Assembly (NCBI RefSeq): GCF_017464355.1
Contig: NZ_JAFUAG010000027.1
Coordinates: forward strand, 152,076 to 216,075
Direction: 5' to 3'
Length of the DNA stretch: 64,000 nt
DNA from: Ruminococcus sp.
Lineage (GTDB): Bacteria; Bacillota; Clostridia; Oscillospirales; Ruminococcaceae
Below the pieces are notes generated by a model, which did not search any database, was not told the DNA's origin, and saw only the letters and a list, made by a program, of their open reading frames with translations. This document shows, in pieces, positions 28,847 through 38,472 of this stretch. The first letter of the stretch is position 1; the number at the start of each line of letters is the position of its first letter. The position numbers and the translations under genes were made by a program.

Positions 28847-31684
28847 ATGAAAATGCAAAGATTTTGCGCTGCTGCAGCGGCGCTGGCTATGGCGGCAGGG
28901 TGTGCTGTCATAGGGGCTGGGGCTGAAACAGTTTCTCAGGACGGCATAAAAGTCACCCTGACCGCTGAGGGCGTCGAAGCCACGCTTTCGGTAAAAAACG
29001 AAAACTCAGCGGATATCACAGGGGCTTCCGCTGAGATACAGGCACCCGAGGGCTGGGAGTTTGAGGGTGAACACAGCCTGCCCGCGGGCAGTCTGGCGGC
29101 GGGGGAGAGCGTTGAGCTGAAAGCAAAGCTCGTCAAGTCCCCGACAGCAGCCCCCGAGGACAGCAGCGAAAGTCAGGCAGATGATGACAGCTCTGAAAAG
29201 CCCGCACCTGGCGATGAGAGCATTACTTCCCAAAAGGCTGAGGACAGTTCTTCAAAGGCTGTCCCTGCAGAAGACAGCAGTTCCTCCCGAACAGGGGCAG
29301 ACGCCGAAAGCAGCAAGCCCGAGGAGAGCAGTTCTTCGACATCAGGTGCTGAAAGTACATCTAAGGCAGATAGTTCTTCTTCTAAGGCCGACAGTTCTTC
29401 AAAGTCTGCGGCGGCAGCTGCTGCAAATTCCAACCCCAACACAGGTGCACACACGACAGCTTATCTGCTGGCGGCTGCTGCACTGGCAGGCATGGTGCTG
29501 AGCGTGAGAAAGGGCAAGGGCAGACAGCTGCTGTCTGTGGCGGTCTGCGGTACTATGTGCATAGGCCTTCTGGGAGACGGCCATTTCATCGTCAGTCATG
29601 CCCAGCAGAACGAACAGGGAAGCATAACCGTCACCTGCGGCATTGAGACCGATGAGGGCGAGCTGGAGATAACTGCGGTAGTAAACTATGATATCCCCGC
29701 CGCAGAAGCCCCCGCTGAGGACGAACAGCCCACCGATGAGGAGACCACAGCCGATGAGGAAACGACCTCCGAAAACGAAACGACTGCTCCCGAAACTAGC
29801 GAATACCCCGCCGATGACACACCTGTCATTGAGCTGATAAAAAGCAGCGACAGCCTTTATGTAAAGCAGGTTGAGGGCCTTGATGAAGACTTCTTCATGG
29901 GCGCTGATATCTCCAGCATACTGGCGCTGGAAAAGTCGGGGGTAAAATTCTATGACTATGACGGCAGCGAAAGGGATATCTTTGAGGTGCTGGCTGAAAG
30001 CGGTGTGAACTGCATACGCGTCAGGATCTGGGTAGACCCCTATGATGCCGAGGGTAACAGCTACGGCGGAGGTGCCTGCGATATCGACACCGCCGTGGAG
30101 ATAGCAAAGCGGTGCAAGCGCTGCGGTCTTGGTATGCTGGCTGATTTCCATTATTCGGATTTCTGGTGCGACCCCGGCAAGCAGAAAGCTCCCAAGGCAT
30201 GGGCTGATATGGATATCGACACCAAGGCGGAGGCACTGCATGAGTTCACAGCGGAAAGCCTTGAAAAGCTGAAAGCCACAGGTGTGGCACTTGAAATGGT
30301 CCAGGTGGGCAACGAGACCAACGGCGCTATGTGCGGCGAGAAAACCTGGGAAAACATTGCACGACTTATGAACGCAGGCTCCTCTGCGGTGCGTGAGATA
30401 TCTCCCGAAACCCTTGTGGCTGTCCATTTCACCAACCCTGAAAAGAGCGATAATATCCTCTGGTATGCTTCACAGCTTGACACTCTTGAAGTGGATTACG
30501 ATGTCTTCGGCACATCATATTATCCCTTCTGGCACGGCACCACCGAGAACCTGACCTACGTTCTCAGCACCGTGAAGGAGCGCTACGGCAAGGAGGTCAT
30601 GGTGGCTGAGACTTCCTATGCTTACACCCTTGAAGACGGCGACGGCCACGAGAACAGCGTGCGTGCAGGTTCGGCAGGGGATAAGCCCTACCCCTACACC
30701 GTGCAGGGGCAGTCCCGTGAGCTGGCTGATGTTATTGACGCTGTAGCCGCAGCTGAGGGCATAGGCGTGTTCTACTGGGAACCCGCATGGCTTCCCGTAG
30801 CAGGGGAAAGCTTTGAAGAGCGCTCTGCCCTCTGGGAGAAGAACGGCGCAGGCTGGGCTTCAAGCTATTCATCGGAATATGACCCCGACGACGCAGGCAA
30901 ATACTTCGGCGGCAGCAGCTGGGATAATCAGGCTATGTTCGACTTTGGCGGCAGACCTCTGGAGTCCCTGAAGACCTTTGCGCTGGTGCGCACAGGCAAC
31001 GAGCTTGAACCAAAGGCTGACGCAGTTGAAGATTTTGAGGTAACGGTGCTGACAGGGGAGAGCCCCGAACTTTCCGAAACGGTGGAAGCTGTCTTCACAG
31101 ACGGCAGCGTGCAGAACGTAGCTGTGACCTGGAACGAACTTGACCTTGCAGCCATAGATACCTCAGCCCCCGCAGTTTACCTTGTGGGCGGCAAGGCAGA
31201 AGGCTTCGATGTGGTATGCACCCTGCGTGTGAAGAGCGCAAACTATGTCCCCGACGGCAGCTTTGAAAGCGGCAGCCTCGACGGCTGGGATATAGACAAC
31301 GTGGACAATGCCACCTCACAGATAGACTGCCAGTGGAGCACCTCAGACTCTCACAGCGGCAACTATGCTCTGCACTTCTGGGGCGAGAACGGCACTAAGT
31401 TCACAGCCTCCCGCAGCCTGACAGGTCTGGCGGCAGGCAGCTATTCCATGAGCGCTTTTGCACAGGGCGGCTGGGACGAGAACCAGAATGTCTACATATT
31501 CTGTAAGGTAAACGGCGAGGAATACACCGCCTCCGTCACCCTTAACGGCTGGTGCGAATGGGACGAGTCCGTCATAGATAACATCGAGATACCCGAAAAT
31601 GCAGAGGTGGTCATCGGTGTTTACGTTGAGGCAGGCGCAGGCTCCTGGGGCACGGTAGATGACTTTACGTTCTCGGCAAAATAA
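28847..31684 (+). CDS. Secreted or surface GH53 beta-1,4-galactanase with CBM61 and internal sorting-like segment
   Basis: 945 residues from ATG 28847 (AAGGAGG 6 nt upstream). Order: signal peptide (about 1-26); small beta domain; Ser-rich linker (about 105-190); NPNTG (196-200) followed by a hydrophobic span, RKGKGR and a second hydrophobic span (about 205-250); a second small beta domain; Thr/Glu linker; GH53 domain (about 345-710) with VGNE acid/base Glu 490 and VAE nucleophile Glu 588; Ig-like Big_4-type domain; and a C-terminal galactan-binding module resembling CBM61. It should cut galactan outside the cell and feed oligomers to the importer. An anchor in the middle of the chain is unusual. 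Confidence 0.9.
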   Translation: MKMQRFCAAAAALAMAAGCAVIGAGAETVSQDGIKVTLTAEGVEATLSVKNENSADITGASAEIQAPEGWEFEGEHSLPAGSLAAGESVELKAKLVKSPTAAPEDSSESQADDDSSEKPAPGDESITSQKAEDSSSKAVPAEDSSSSRTGADAESSKPEESSSSTSGAESTSKADSSSSKADSSSKSAAAAAANSNPNTGAHTTAYLLAAAALAGMVLSVRKGKGRQLLSVAVCGTMCIGLLGDGHFIVSHAQQNEQGSITVTCGIETDEGELEITAVVNYDIPAAEAPAEDEQPTDEETTADEETTSENETTAPETSEYPADDTPVIELIKSSDSLYVKQVEGLDEDFFMGADISSILALEKSGVKFYDYDGSERDIFEVLAESGVNCIRVRIWVDPYDAEGNSYGGGACDIDTAVEIAKRCKRCGLGMLADFHYSDFWCDPGKQKAPKAWADMDIDTKAEALHEFTAESLEKLKATGVALEMVQVGNETNGAMCGEKTWENIARLMNAGSSAVREISPETLVAVHFTNPEKSDNILWYASQLDTLEVDYDVFGTSYYPFWHGTTENLTYVLSTVKERYGKEVMVAETSYAYTLEDGDGHENSVRAGSAGDKPYPYTVQGQSRELADVIDAVAAAEGIGVFYWEPAWLPVAGESFEERSALWEKNGAGWASSYSSEYDPDDAGKYFGGSSWDNQAMFDFGGRPLESLKTFALVRTGNELEPKADAVEDFEVTVLTGESPELSETVEAVFTDGSVQNVAVTWNELDLAAIDTSAPAVYLVGGKAEGFDVVCTLRVKSANYVPDGSFESGSLDGWDIDNVDNATSQIDCQWSTSDSHSGNYALHFWGENGTKFTASRSLTGLAAGSYSMSAFAQGGWDENQNVYIFCKVNGEEYTASVTLNGWCEWDESVIDNIEIPENAEVVIGVYVEAGAGSWGTVDDFTFSAK

Positions 31685-31736
31685 TATCACATAACAGGGC
31701 TGCCCTTAAAGGGCGGCGCTGATAAAGAAAATCAGT

Positions 31737-31775
31737 GCCATAGTATTTCTGATTTACAGTCAGAAATACTATGGC
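31737..31775. repeat. Perfect 16-bp inverted repeat
   Basis: GCCATAGTATTTCTGA (31737-31752) / reverse complement (31760-31775), loop of 7. There is no T run. It lies between the galactanase stop and the next promoter; it may be a terminator-like mRNA end or an operator. Confidence 0.7.
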
Positions 31776-31782
31776 ATTCCTA

Positions 31783-31812
31783 TTGACAGTGCAGCTATTG
31801 ATGTGCTATAAT
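31783..31812 (+). promoter_or_regulatory. Promoter of the PanE-like gene
   Basis: TTGACA (31783-31788) and TATAAT (31807-31812) with an 18-bp spacer, directly after the 16-bp inverted repeat. Confidence 0.8.
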
Positions 31813-31850
31813 TGTTATTAACAAAAATCGAATTTTATAAGGGTGATAAC

Positions 31851-32810
31851 ATGAGAATAGCAGTTTTGGGGATCGGTGTTATTGGAACAACATATGCCTA
31901 TGCGTTTCAAAAGGCAGGACATGATACTTATCATATATTGAGGGAAGGGAAAAAAGATATTCCGACTGAAATAGCTGTTCATATTTTAGATGGCAGGTAC
32001 AACTCGAAGGGCGAAGAAAAAGATGATGTATATAAGGTCACGGCAGCAGAGGATGATTCTGAATATGATTTCATTATCGTAAGTGTTGCAAGCGGAAAGC
32101 TGGAATGTGCAATGGATACTATAAAAAAGAGGAATATCAAGGGAACGATAGTCCTTTTCTGTAATTTCTGGGATGAAAGAAATGATATAAAAAGAATGGT
32201 AGGTGACTATGAATACATCACTGCTTTTCCGACAGCAGGCGGTCATATGAGCAAGGATCATGAGCTCAATTGCGTACTGTTTGATCATGTAATGCTTGAG
32301 GGCGAAGCCAAGGCTGATATATCTAATTATGCTGAAATATTAGATCTGCTGAGATCAGCAGATCTGAAGTGGGAAATACCATATGATATGTATGAATGGA
32401 TCTGGATCCATATGGCTATCAATGCCGGGGTAACATCTACCGCAGGCAGAGGTGGTGCAATTGATGATCCGAATAAGTTGGCAAGGGAACTTATGGCTGA
32501 TGCCAAAGCATTGAAACTGGCAGTAAAAACTATTCGTGAAACACTTCAGGCTGTTAAAGCCAGAGGTGTTGATCTTAAACTATATAAAAATGAGTTGCTG
32601 CCATACAAGATACCGGCAGGTATAGCCGGTATTGCAATGAAAAAACTGTTTTCGTCTAATGAGCTGACTTCCAGGATCATGACGCTGCATAATGATATCA
32701 GCGATATTTTATATGGGTGTAAATGTGTATATGATGAAGGCAAGAGACATGGGATAAATATGCCGTTGTACTATAAAAATATAGAAAAGATCCTGGAGCA
32801 GATCGGGTAG
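31851..32810 (+). CDS. Ketopantoate reductase-like (PanE/ApbA) oxidoreductase
   Basis: 319 residues from ATG 31851 (AAGGGTGAT upstream). The N-terminus MRIAVLGIGVIGTTYA is an NAD(P)-binding Rossmann motif, and FIIVSVASGKLECAMDTIK fits the PanE/ApbA family. A conserved C-terminal helical domain follows. True PanE makes pantoate for coenzyme A; many relatives have other substrates, and no pantothenate genes are nearby. The gene is visibly more AT-rich than its neighbours and stands alone between hairpins, which suggests acquisition by transfer. Confidence 0.75.
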   Translation: MRIAVLGIGVIGTTYAYAFQKAGHDTYHILREGKKDIPTEIAVHILDGRYNSKGEEKDDVYKVTAAEDDSEYDFIIVSVASGKLECAMDTIKKRNIKGTIVLFCNFWDERNDIKRMVGDYEYITAFPTAGGHMSKDHELNCVLFDHVMLEGEAKADISNYAEILDLLRSADLKWEIPYDMYEWIWIHMAINAGVTSTAGRGGAIDDPNKLARELMADAKALKLAVKTIRETLQAVKARGVDLKLYKNELLPYKIPAGIAGIAMKKLFSSNELTSRIMTLHNDISDILYGCKCVYDEGKRHGINMPLYYKNIEKILEQIG

Positions 32811-32872
32811 CAATATTCTTTTTTATTTGCATACAAATTCCGGTTAGGCTTAGCAACTGTATAAAATACAAT

Positions 32873-32902
32873 GCCCCGAAGTACTTTGAAGTGCTTCGGG
32901 GC
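32873..32902. terminator. Hairpin terminator after the PanE-like gene
   Basis: A 12-bp stem GCCCCGAAGTAC / GTGCTTCGGGGC with one G-T pair and a 6-nt loop. T-runs are weak on both sides. Confidence 0.6.
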
Positions 32903-33021
32903 AAAACATATATAAGAGTATCTTTTTTTTGGGGCGGCCTTTTTTGCCATGATATGCCCTGTTTTGATTATAATACACAAAACAACGGTTAGGCTGACAA
33001 AACTATTTTAACTGGTGCGCA

Positions 33022-33050
33022 TTGTAATTTTCAGAGAAATGTGGTATAAT
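33022..33050 (+). promoter_or_regulatory. Promoter of pepF
   Basis: TTGTAA (33022-33027) and TATAAT (33045-33050) with 17-bp spacing, 54 bp before the ATG. Confidence 0.7.
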
Positions 33051-33103
33051 AGCTTATATATTATTTTTTCACGCTTTTTTTGACATAGAAAAGGAGAATC
33101 ATT

Positions 33104-34903
33104 ATGAGCGAAGAAAGAATCCCTAAGAGAAGTGAAGTCGCTAAGGAAAATACCTGGGCGCTGGAAGATATCTTTCCTACAGATGAAGCCTGGGAGCAGG
33201 CGCTGGAAAATTTCAGGAAATACCCCGAAAAGACCGCTGCCTTCAAGGGCAGGCTGGGGGAGAGCGCTGATACGCTGCTGGAGTTTTTAAAACTCAGCGA
33301 TGAGATATCCGTGGCCGCTGATGCCCTCGGCAACTATGCCCAGCGAAAGTCCGATGAGGATACGGCTGTGGCTAAGTATCAGGGCTATGTGGGTCAGCTG
33401 ATGAGCGCCTATGTGGAACTGAATGCCGCAGGCAGCTTTGAGACCCCCGAGCTTATCGCCATACCCGAGGATAAGCTGAACGGTTTCTACAAGGATAACA
33501 AAGACCTTGAACTCTACCGCCGTCACCTGGACCGCATAAGGCTGAAAAAAGACCATGTGCTTTCCGAAAACGAGGAAAAGCTCATAGCCATGACAGGTGA
33601 GATGGGCAATTCTGCCGAGAACATCTACTCCATGTTCTCTGATGCAGACCTTAAATTCGATGACGCTGTGGATAAGGACGGCAAGGCACACCAGGTAACT
33701 CACGGCAGCTATATCCCCCTTGTGAAAAACAGCGACCGTGTGCTGAGAAAGTCAGCCTTTGAGTCCATGTACAAGGGCTACGGCAGCTTCCGCAATACCT
33801 GCGCTGCCACCCTGAATGCCCAGATAAAGGCAGTGAACTTCTACTCTCAGGCAAGAAAGTATGACTCTTCGCTGGAGGCTGCGCTGAGCGCTAATGAAGT
33901 TCCCGTTGAGGTCTACAAGAACCTCATCAAGGCCGTACACGACAATATGAACTATATGTACGACTATGTGGCACTGCGCAAAAAGCTGCTGGGTGTTGAT
34001 GAGCTGCATTACTACGACCTCTACACTCCCATGGTAGCAGACTTTGAGATGAAAGTCACCTTTGAAGAGGCCAAGGAAACTGTTCTGAAAGCACTGGCAC
34101 CCATGGGCGAGGACTACCTTGCTATCCTTAAGGAGGGCTTTGAGAACCGCTGGATAGATGTCTATGAAAACGAGGGCAAGACCAGCGGCGCTTATTCCGC
34201 AGGGGCAAGGGTACACCCTTATGTTCTGCTGAACCACAAGGAGACCCTTGATTGTATGTTCACGCTGGCACATGAGATGGGTCACGCTATCCATTCATAC
34301 CTTTCCAACAAGAACCAGCCTGTGGTGTACAGCGACTATGTCATCTTCGTGGCGGAAGTGGCTTCCACCTGCAACGAGGCACTGCTCATGCAGTACCTGC
34401 TGGCGCATACCGATGACAAGAAGGAAAAGGCTTACCTCATCAACTATTTCCTGGAGCAGTTCCGCACCACCCTGTACAGACAGACCATGTTCGCGGAATT
34501 TGAACTTAAGTGCAATGAGATATGCGCCGCAGGGGGCACCCTTACCGCAGATGAACTCTGTGAGATATACGGCGAACTCAATAAGCTCTATTTCGGTGAC
34601 GGTGTAGTGCTTGATGAAGATATCAAGATGGAATGGGCAAGAATACCCCACTTCTACTACAACTACTATGTTTACCAGTATGCAACAGGATATTCGGCGG
34701 CTATAGCACTTTCACAGCGTATCCTGAAAGAGGGCGCACCTGCTGTAGCGGACTATATCGGCGGCTTCCTCAGCGGAGGCTGTTCGGCAGACCCCATATC
34801 TCTGCTGAAAAAAGCGGGTGTTGATATGAGTACCACCAAGCCTGTTACCGAGGCACTTGCACTGTTCGGCGATCTCATTTCTCAGATGGAGAGCCTCTTC
34901 TGA
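33104..34903 (+). CDS. pepF: Oligoendopeptidase F (M3B metallopeptidase)
   Basis: 599 residues, ATG after AAAAGGAG. The zinc motif HEMGH (390-394) with a downstream glutamate region (ASTCNEALLMQYLL) and the C-terminal FYYNYYVYQYATGYSAA identify the M3B PepF family. It cleaves short peptides in the cytosol and recycles amino acids. Length is normal and there is no signal peptide. It is a single-gene unit with its own promoter; the ABC exporter downstream is 211 bp away. Confidence 0.95.
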   Translation: MSEERIPKRSEVAKENTWALEDIFPTDEAWEQALENFRKYPEKTAAFKGRLGESADTLLEFLKLSDEISVAADALGNYAQRKSDEDTAVAKYQGYVGQLMSAYVELNAAGSFETPELIAIPEDKLNGFYKDNKDLELYRRHLDRIRLKKDHVLSENEEKLIAMTGEMGNSAENIYSMFSDADLKFDDAVDKDGKAHQVTHGSYIPLVKNSDRVLRKSAFESMYKGYGSFRNTCAATLNAQIKAVNFYSQARKYDSSLEAALSANEVPVEVYKNLIKAVHDNMNYMYDYVALRKKLLGVDELHYYDLYTPMVADFEMKVTFEEAKETVLKALAPMGEDYLAILKEGFENRWIDVYENEGKTSGAYSAGARVHPYVLLNHKETLDCMFTLAHEMGHAIHSYLSNKNQPVVYSDYVIFVAEVASTCNEALLMQYLLAHTDDKKEKAYLINYFLEQFRTTLYRQTMFAEFELKCNEICAAGGTLTADELCEIYGELNKLYFGDGVVLDEDIKMEWARIPHFYYNYYVYQYATGYSAAIALSQRILKEGAPAVADYIGGFLSGGCSADPISLLKKAGVDMSTTKPVTEALALFGDLISQMESLF

Positions 34904-35000
34904 AAACATTCGCACAGCGAAAAAAAGCAAACAAATGGCGCAGACAGATAAAAAGACAGCATAACAGATCATCGTGGCAGACGAACTGAAGACCCTGAAA

Positions 35001-35068
35001 AAACACCACCTATCCGCCAGGTGTTTGCGTGTGAACGGAGAACGATATCTGTCCCGAAAACGGGACAG
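35001..35068 (+). promoter_or_regulatory. Two leader hairpins before the ABC exporter
   Basis: AAACACC/GGTGTTT (35001-35007 / 35020-35026) and CTGTCCCG/CGGGACAG with an AAAA loop (35049-35056 / 35061-35068). No clear T run follows. They lie in the probable 5' leader and could be a transcription or translation control element. Confidence 0.45.
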
Positions 35069-35114
35069 CAGTAAAAAAGTAAGGAACCAGAGTGAATTAA
35101 AAAGGAAGTGTGAT

Positions 35115-38100
35115 ATGCTAAGTTTAAAGGAGATAACCAAAGACTATGTCGTGGGCGACACGACGGTCAGGGCGCTGAAAGGTGTCAGCATTGATTTCCG
35201 TGAGAACGAGTTCGTTTCCATACTGGGACAGTCGGGCTGCGGTAAAACTACACTGCTGAACATCATCGGCGGCCTTGACAGATACACCAGCGGCGATCTG
35301 AACATCGGCGGAAAGTCCACCAAGGATTTCAAGGATGCCGACTGGGACAGCTACCGCAACCACTCCATAGGCTTCGTTTTTCAGAGCTATAACCTTATCC
35401 CCCACCAGACCGTACTTGCAAACGTAGAGCTGGCGCTGACCCTCTCGGGTGTGCCTAAGGCGGAAAGAAGAAAGCGTGCTGTCGATGCGCTTACTCAGGT
35501 GGGTCTGGGCGACCAGCTCAATAAAAAGCCCAACCAGATGTCAGGCGGACAGATGCAGCGTGTGGCCATAGCGAGAGCCCTCGTGAATGACCCCGATATT
35601 CTGCTGGCCGATGAGCCTACTGGCGCCCTCGATACCGAGACCAGCGTGCAGATAATGGAGATACTCAAAAAGATCTCCAAGGATAAGCTCATCATCATGG
35701 TAACACATAACCCCGAACTGGCAGAGAAGTATTCTTCAAGGATAATCCGTCTGCTGGACGGCAAGGTCATAGATGACTCAGACCCCTACAAGGCCGAGAT
35801 AAAGAAGCAGGAGAAGACCAAGGCTGAAAAGAAGGCCGAGCGCAAAAAGCTCAGGACTTCCATGAGCTTTCTCACTGCTCTCAGCCTTAGCCGCAATAAC
35901 CTCATGACCAAAAAGGCCAGAACTCTGCTGACCTCCTTTGCGGGTTCTATCGGTATCATCGGTATCGCCCTGATACTTTCAATTTCAAACGGCGTTCAGG
36001 TATACATCGACCAGGTGCAGTCTGATACCCTTTCTACCTACCCCCTCACTATCGAACAGACCACCGCAAGCATCGGTGAGATAATGAACATGATGGCTGA
36101 GGACAGAAAGGCTGAGATAAAGCACGACAAGAACAAGGTCTATTCCCAGAACCAAATGGCCAAGATGATAAATACCCTCATGCAGGAAACCAAGGTCAAC
36201 GACCTGAAAAGCTTCAAGACCTTCCTTGATGACAACAAGGAGATACAGGATCTTACAACCGATATCAAGTATGGCTACTCAACTACCCTTAACGTCTTCA
36301 AGGCAGATACCTCTGACGGAGTTTATCAGGTAAATCCCTCTCAGGTGCTGTTGGATATGGGCTACCTCAGCGACACCCAGATGATGGGTATGTCCATGGG
36401 GAACTCCATGGGCGGTATGGACGTATGGACCGAGATGATAGACAACGATGAACTGCTTAAGTCCCAGTATGACATAGTTGCAGGCCGTATGCCCGAGAAG
36501 TACAGCGAGACCGTGCTTATCATCGACAAGAACAATGAGATGAACGACTATATCCTCTACTCACTGGGTCTTATGGATCCTTCCGAGTTAAACGGCATTG
36601 TCCGCAGGGCTGTTATGGGTGAGGACGTTCAGCTGAAGAACGAACAGCAGACTTTTACTTATGACGAACTTCTAGACCTGAAATTCAAGGTCGTGCCCAC
36701 CACAGATTTCTACCGCAATAAGGACGGCCTGTGGGAGGATATGCGCGAAGATGAGAACTACATGACCGATGTGGTGGATAAGGGTCTGGAGGTCAGCGTG
36801 GTCGGCATAATAAGGCCTAACGACGACGCGGCAGCAACTTCACTCAACGGCGGTATCGCTTATAAGCATGAGCTTATGGAGTACCTTGTCAATGAGGTAA
36901 AGAACAGCGAGATAGTAAAAGAACAGCAGGATAACCCCGATATCGACGTGTTCAGCGGACTTAAATTCAAGACCGACGAAGACAGCGATGACGAGGAGCC
37001 TGAGGAAGAGGCTGAGCCTACACCCGCTGAAACAGAAGAACTCTCCGAGGCGGTCAAGGCTGAGAACGCAGCGCCCGCTGCTCCCGCAGCAGAACTCACA
37101 GAAGAGCAGATGGCAGCCCTGGCAGCAGGGGAGAAGCCTGAGGGCATGACCGATGAAGAGTTTGCAGCCCTCATGTCCCGGAGCCCCGCAAATGTTCCTG
37201 CGGATATGCCTCAGCTTTCCGATGAGCAGCTGGCAGCCCTCATGGCAGGGCAGATACCCGAGGGCATGACCGAGGAAGAGGTCGCAGCTTACATGGCACA
37301 GGGCGGCGATCAGCAGCAGATGTCCGACCTGACAAACATGGGCATGGACGCAGCCGCGGGAGTTGATATGAGTGGCCTGATGAGCGGCACCGGTGATCTC
37401 ATGGGCGGCCTTACCGATCAGCAGAAAGCTTTCCTGGGCAGCCTGACCGAGGAGCAGATAGAGCTTATGCAGGGCATGATAACCGAGTCTGCCGAGCAGA
37501 ACCTTGACACCCTGAAAAACAGCGGCAGATATTCAAGCTCTACCTACGACACCAACATGGCGACACTGGGCTACGCTACCCTTGAGGAGCCCAGCTCCAT
37601 AAACATCTACCCCAAGGATTTTGCTTCCAAGGAACGCATAATCGAACTGATAGACGAATACAACGATAAGGCCGAGGAGTCCTCGAAGATAGAGTACACC
37701 GACCTGGTCGGTGTAATGATGTCCTCCGTGACATCTATCATCAATGCGATAAGCTATGTGCTGATAGCTTTCGTGGCTATCTCGCTGGTGGTATCCTCTA
37801 TCATGATAGGCATAATCACCTACATCTCCGTACTTGAAAGAACTAAGGAGATAGGTATACTGCGAAGCATAGGCGCTTCCAAGAGAGATATCTCCCGTGT
37901 TTTCAATGCCGAAACTGTCATCGTGGGATTTGTGGCTGGTCTGCTGGGCGTAGGGCTTTCCTACCTGCTGACTATACCGATAAATGCAATTATCGCCCAC
38001 CTGACCACCGTTCCCATGCGGGCAGCTATACCTTTTGCTGCGGCAGGCATACTGGTGCTGATAAGCATTCTGCTGACACTGGTGGCTGGTCTGTTCCCCT

Positions 38101-38150
38101 CCAGGATAGCGGCAAAGAAAGACCCTGTTATCGCACTGAGAACAGAATAA
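35115..38150 (+). CDS. MacB-like ABC transporter, ATPase fused to FtsX-type permease
   Basis: 1011 residues from ATG 35115 (AAGGAAG 6 nt upstream); a longer frame from 34974 covers the leader hairpins and is rejected. The ATPase (1 to about 235) has GQSGCGKTT, MSGGQMQRVAIA and LLADEPTGALD. A first membrane span follows at about 270-300, then a very large outside domain, then three spans in an FtsX-like C-terminus with ERTKEIGILRSIGASKRDI. The outside domain contains an acidic Ala/Met-rich stretch with repeated units of the form EEQMAALAAGEKPEGMTDEE. Such proteins export peptides or drugs or transmit force across the membrane; the substrate is unknown. Confidence 0.88.
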   Translation: MLSLKEITKDYVVGDTTVRALKGVSIDFRENEFVSILGQSGCGKTTLLNIIGGLDRYTSGDLNIGGKSTKDFKDADWDSYRNHSIGFVFQSYNLIPHQTVLANVELALTLSGVPKAERRKRAVDALTQVGLGDQLNKKPNQMSGGQMQRVAIARALVNDPDILLADEPTGALDTETSVQIMEILKKISKDKLIIMVTHNPELAEKYSSRIIRLLDGKVIDDSDPYKAEIKKQEKTKAEKKAERKKLRTSMSFLTALSLSRNNLMTKKARTLLTSFAGSIGIIGIALILSISNGVQVYIDQVQSDTLSTYPLTIEQTTASIGEIMNMMAEDRKAEIKHDKNKVYSQNQMAKMINTLMQETKVNDLKSFKTFLDDNKEIQDLTTDIKYGYSTTLNVFKADTSDGVYQVNPSQVLLDMGYLSDTQMMGMSMGNSMGGMDVWTEMIDNDELLKSQYDIVAGRMPEKYSETVLIIDKNNEMNDYILYSLGLMDPSELNGIVRRAVMGEDVQLKNEQQTFTYDELLDLKFKVVPTTDFYRNKDGLWEDMREDENYMTDVVDKGLEVSVVGIIRPNDDAAATSLNGGIAYKHELMEYLVNEVKNSEIVKEQQDNPDIDVFSGLKFKTDEDSDDEEPEEEAEPTPAETEELSEAVKAENAAPAAPAAELTEEQMAALAAGEKPEGMTDEEFAALMSRSPANVPADMPQLSDEQLAALMAGQIPEGMTEEEVAAYMAQGGDQQQMSDLTNMGMDAAAGVDMSGLMSGTGDLMGGLTDQQKAFLGSLTEEQIELMQGMITESAEQNLDTLKNSGRYSSSTYDTNMATLGYATLEEPSSINIYPKDFASKERIIELIDEYNDKAEESSKIEYTDLVGVMMSSVTSIINAISYVLIAFVAISLVVSSIMIGIITYISVLERTKEIGILRSIGASKRDISRVFNAETVIVGFVAGLLGVGLSYLLTIPINAIIAHLTTVPMRAAIPFAAAGILVLISILLTLVAGLFPSRIAAKKDPVIALRTE

Positions 38151-38185
38151 ACTATATTTTCGTAAGATATTTTTTCAGTCGAAAC

Positions 38186-38220
38186 GAGCGTGGACGTTTG
38201 TGCGTTCACGCTCATTTTGT
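38186..38220 (+). terminator. Terminator after the ABC exporter
   Basis: An 11-bp stem GAGCGTGGACG / CGTTCACGCTC (38186-38213, one G-T pair) followed by ATTTTGTTTTTG. Confidence 0.88.
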
Positions 38221-38292
38221 TTTTGCGGCATTTTGCCTCTTTCGGAAGTGATATTTAAAAATGAACTTTCTGTTAAATCGAAGATATCACTC

Positions 38293-38321
38293 TTGACAGT
38301 TTACTCCCTATATGATATAAT
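38293..38321 (+). promoter_or_regulatory. tRNA-Arg promoter
   Basis: Consensus TTGACA (38293-38298), 17 bp, TATAAT (38316-38321). An 8-bp inverted repeat AGTGATAT/ATATCACT (38247-38254 / 38284-38291) lies just upstream. Confidence 0.88.
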
Positions 38322-38336
38322 ATTAGAGTTGAATGA

Positions 38337-38410
38337 GCGCCAGTAGCTCAGCTGGATAGAGTGACTGGCTACGAACCAGTAGGTCGGGGGTTCGAGTCCC
38401 TCCTGGCGCA
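38337..38410 (+). tRNA. tRNA-Arg (anticodon ACG)
   Basis: 74 nt with all arms paired: acceptor GCGCCAG/CTGGCGC, anticodon stem ACTGG/CCAGT around loop CTACGAA (anticodon ACG), and a T arm with TTCGAGT. The CCA end is not encoded. It has its own promoter and terminator. Confidence 0.96.
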
Positions 38411-38419
38411 CTCAGCATT

Positions 38420-38447
38420 GCACCTTGTTTATACAGGGTGCTTTTTT
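38420..38447 (+). terminator. Terminator of tRNA-Arg
   Basis: GCACCTTG (38420-38427) / CAGGGTGC (38434-38441) followed by TTTTTT. Confidence 0.9.
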
Positions 38448-38472
38448 GTCTGATCTAATTTCGATTATGATA

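Noticed and set aside
34974-35114. N-terminal extension of the ABC exporter
   Set aside because: It would translate through two strong hairpins; ATG 35115 has the ribosome site and starts a normal ATPase domain.
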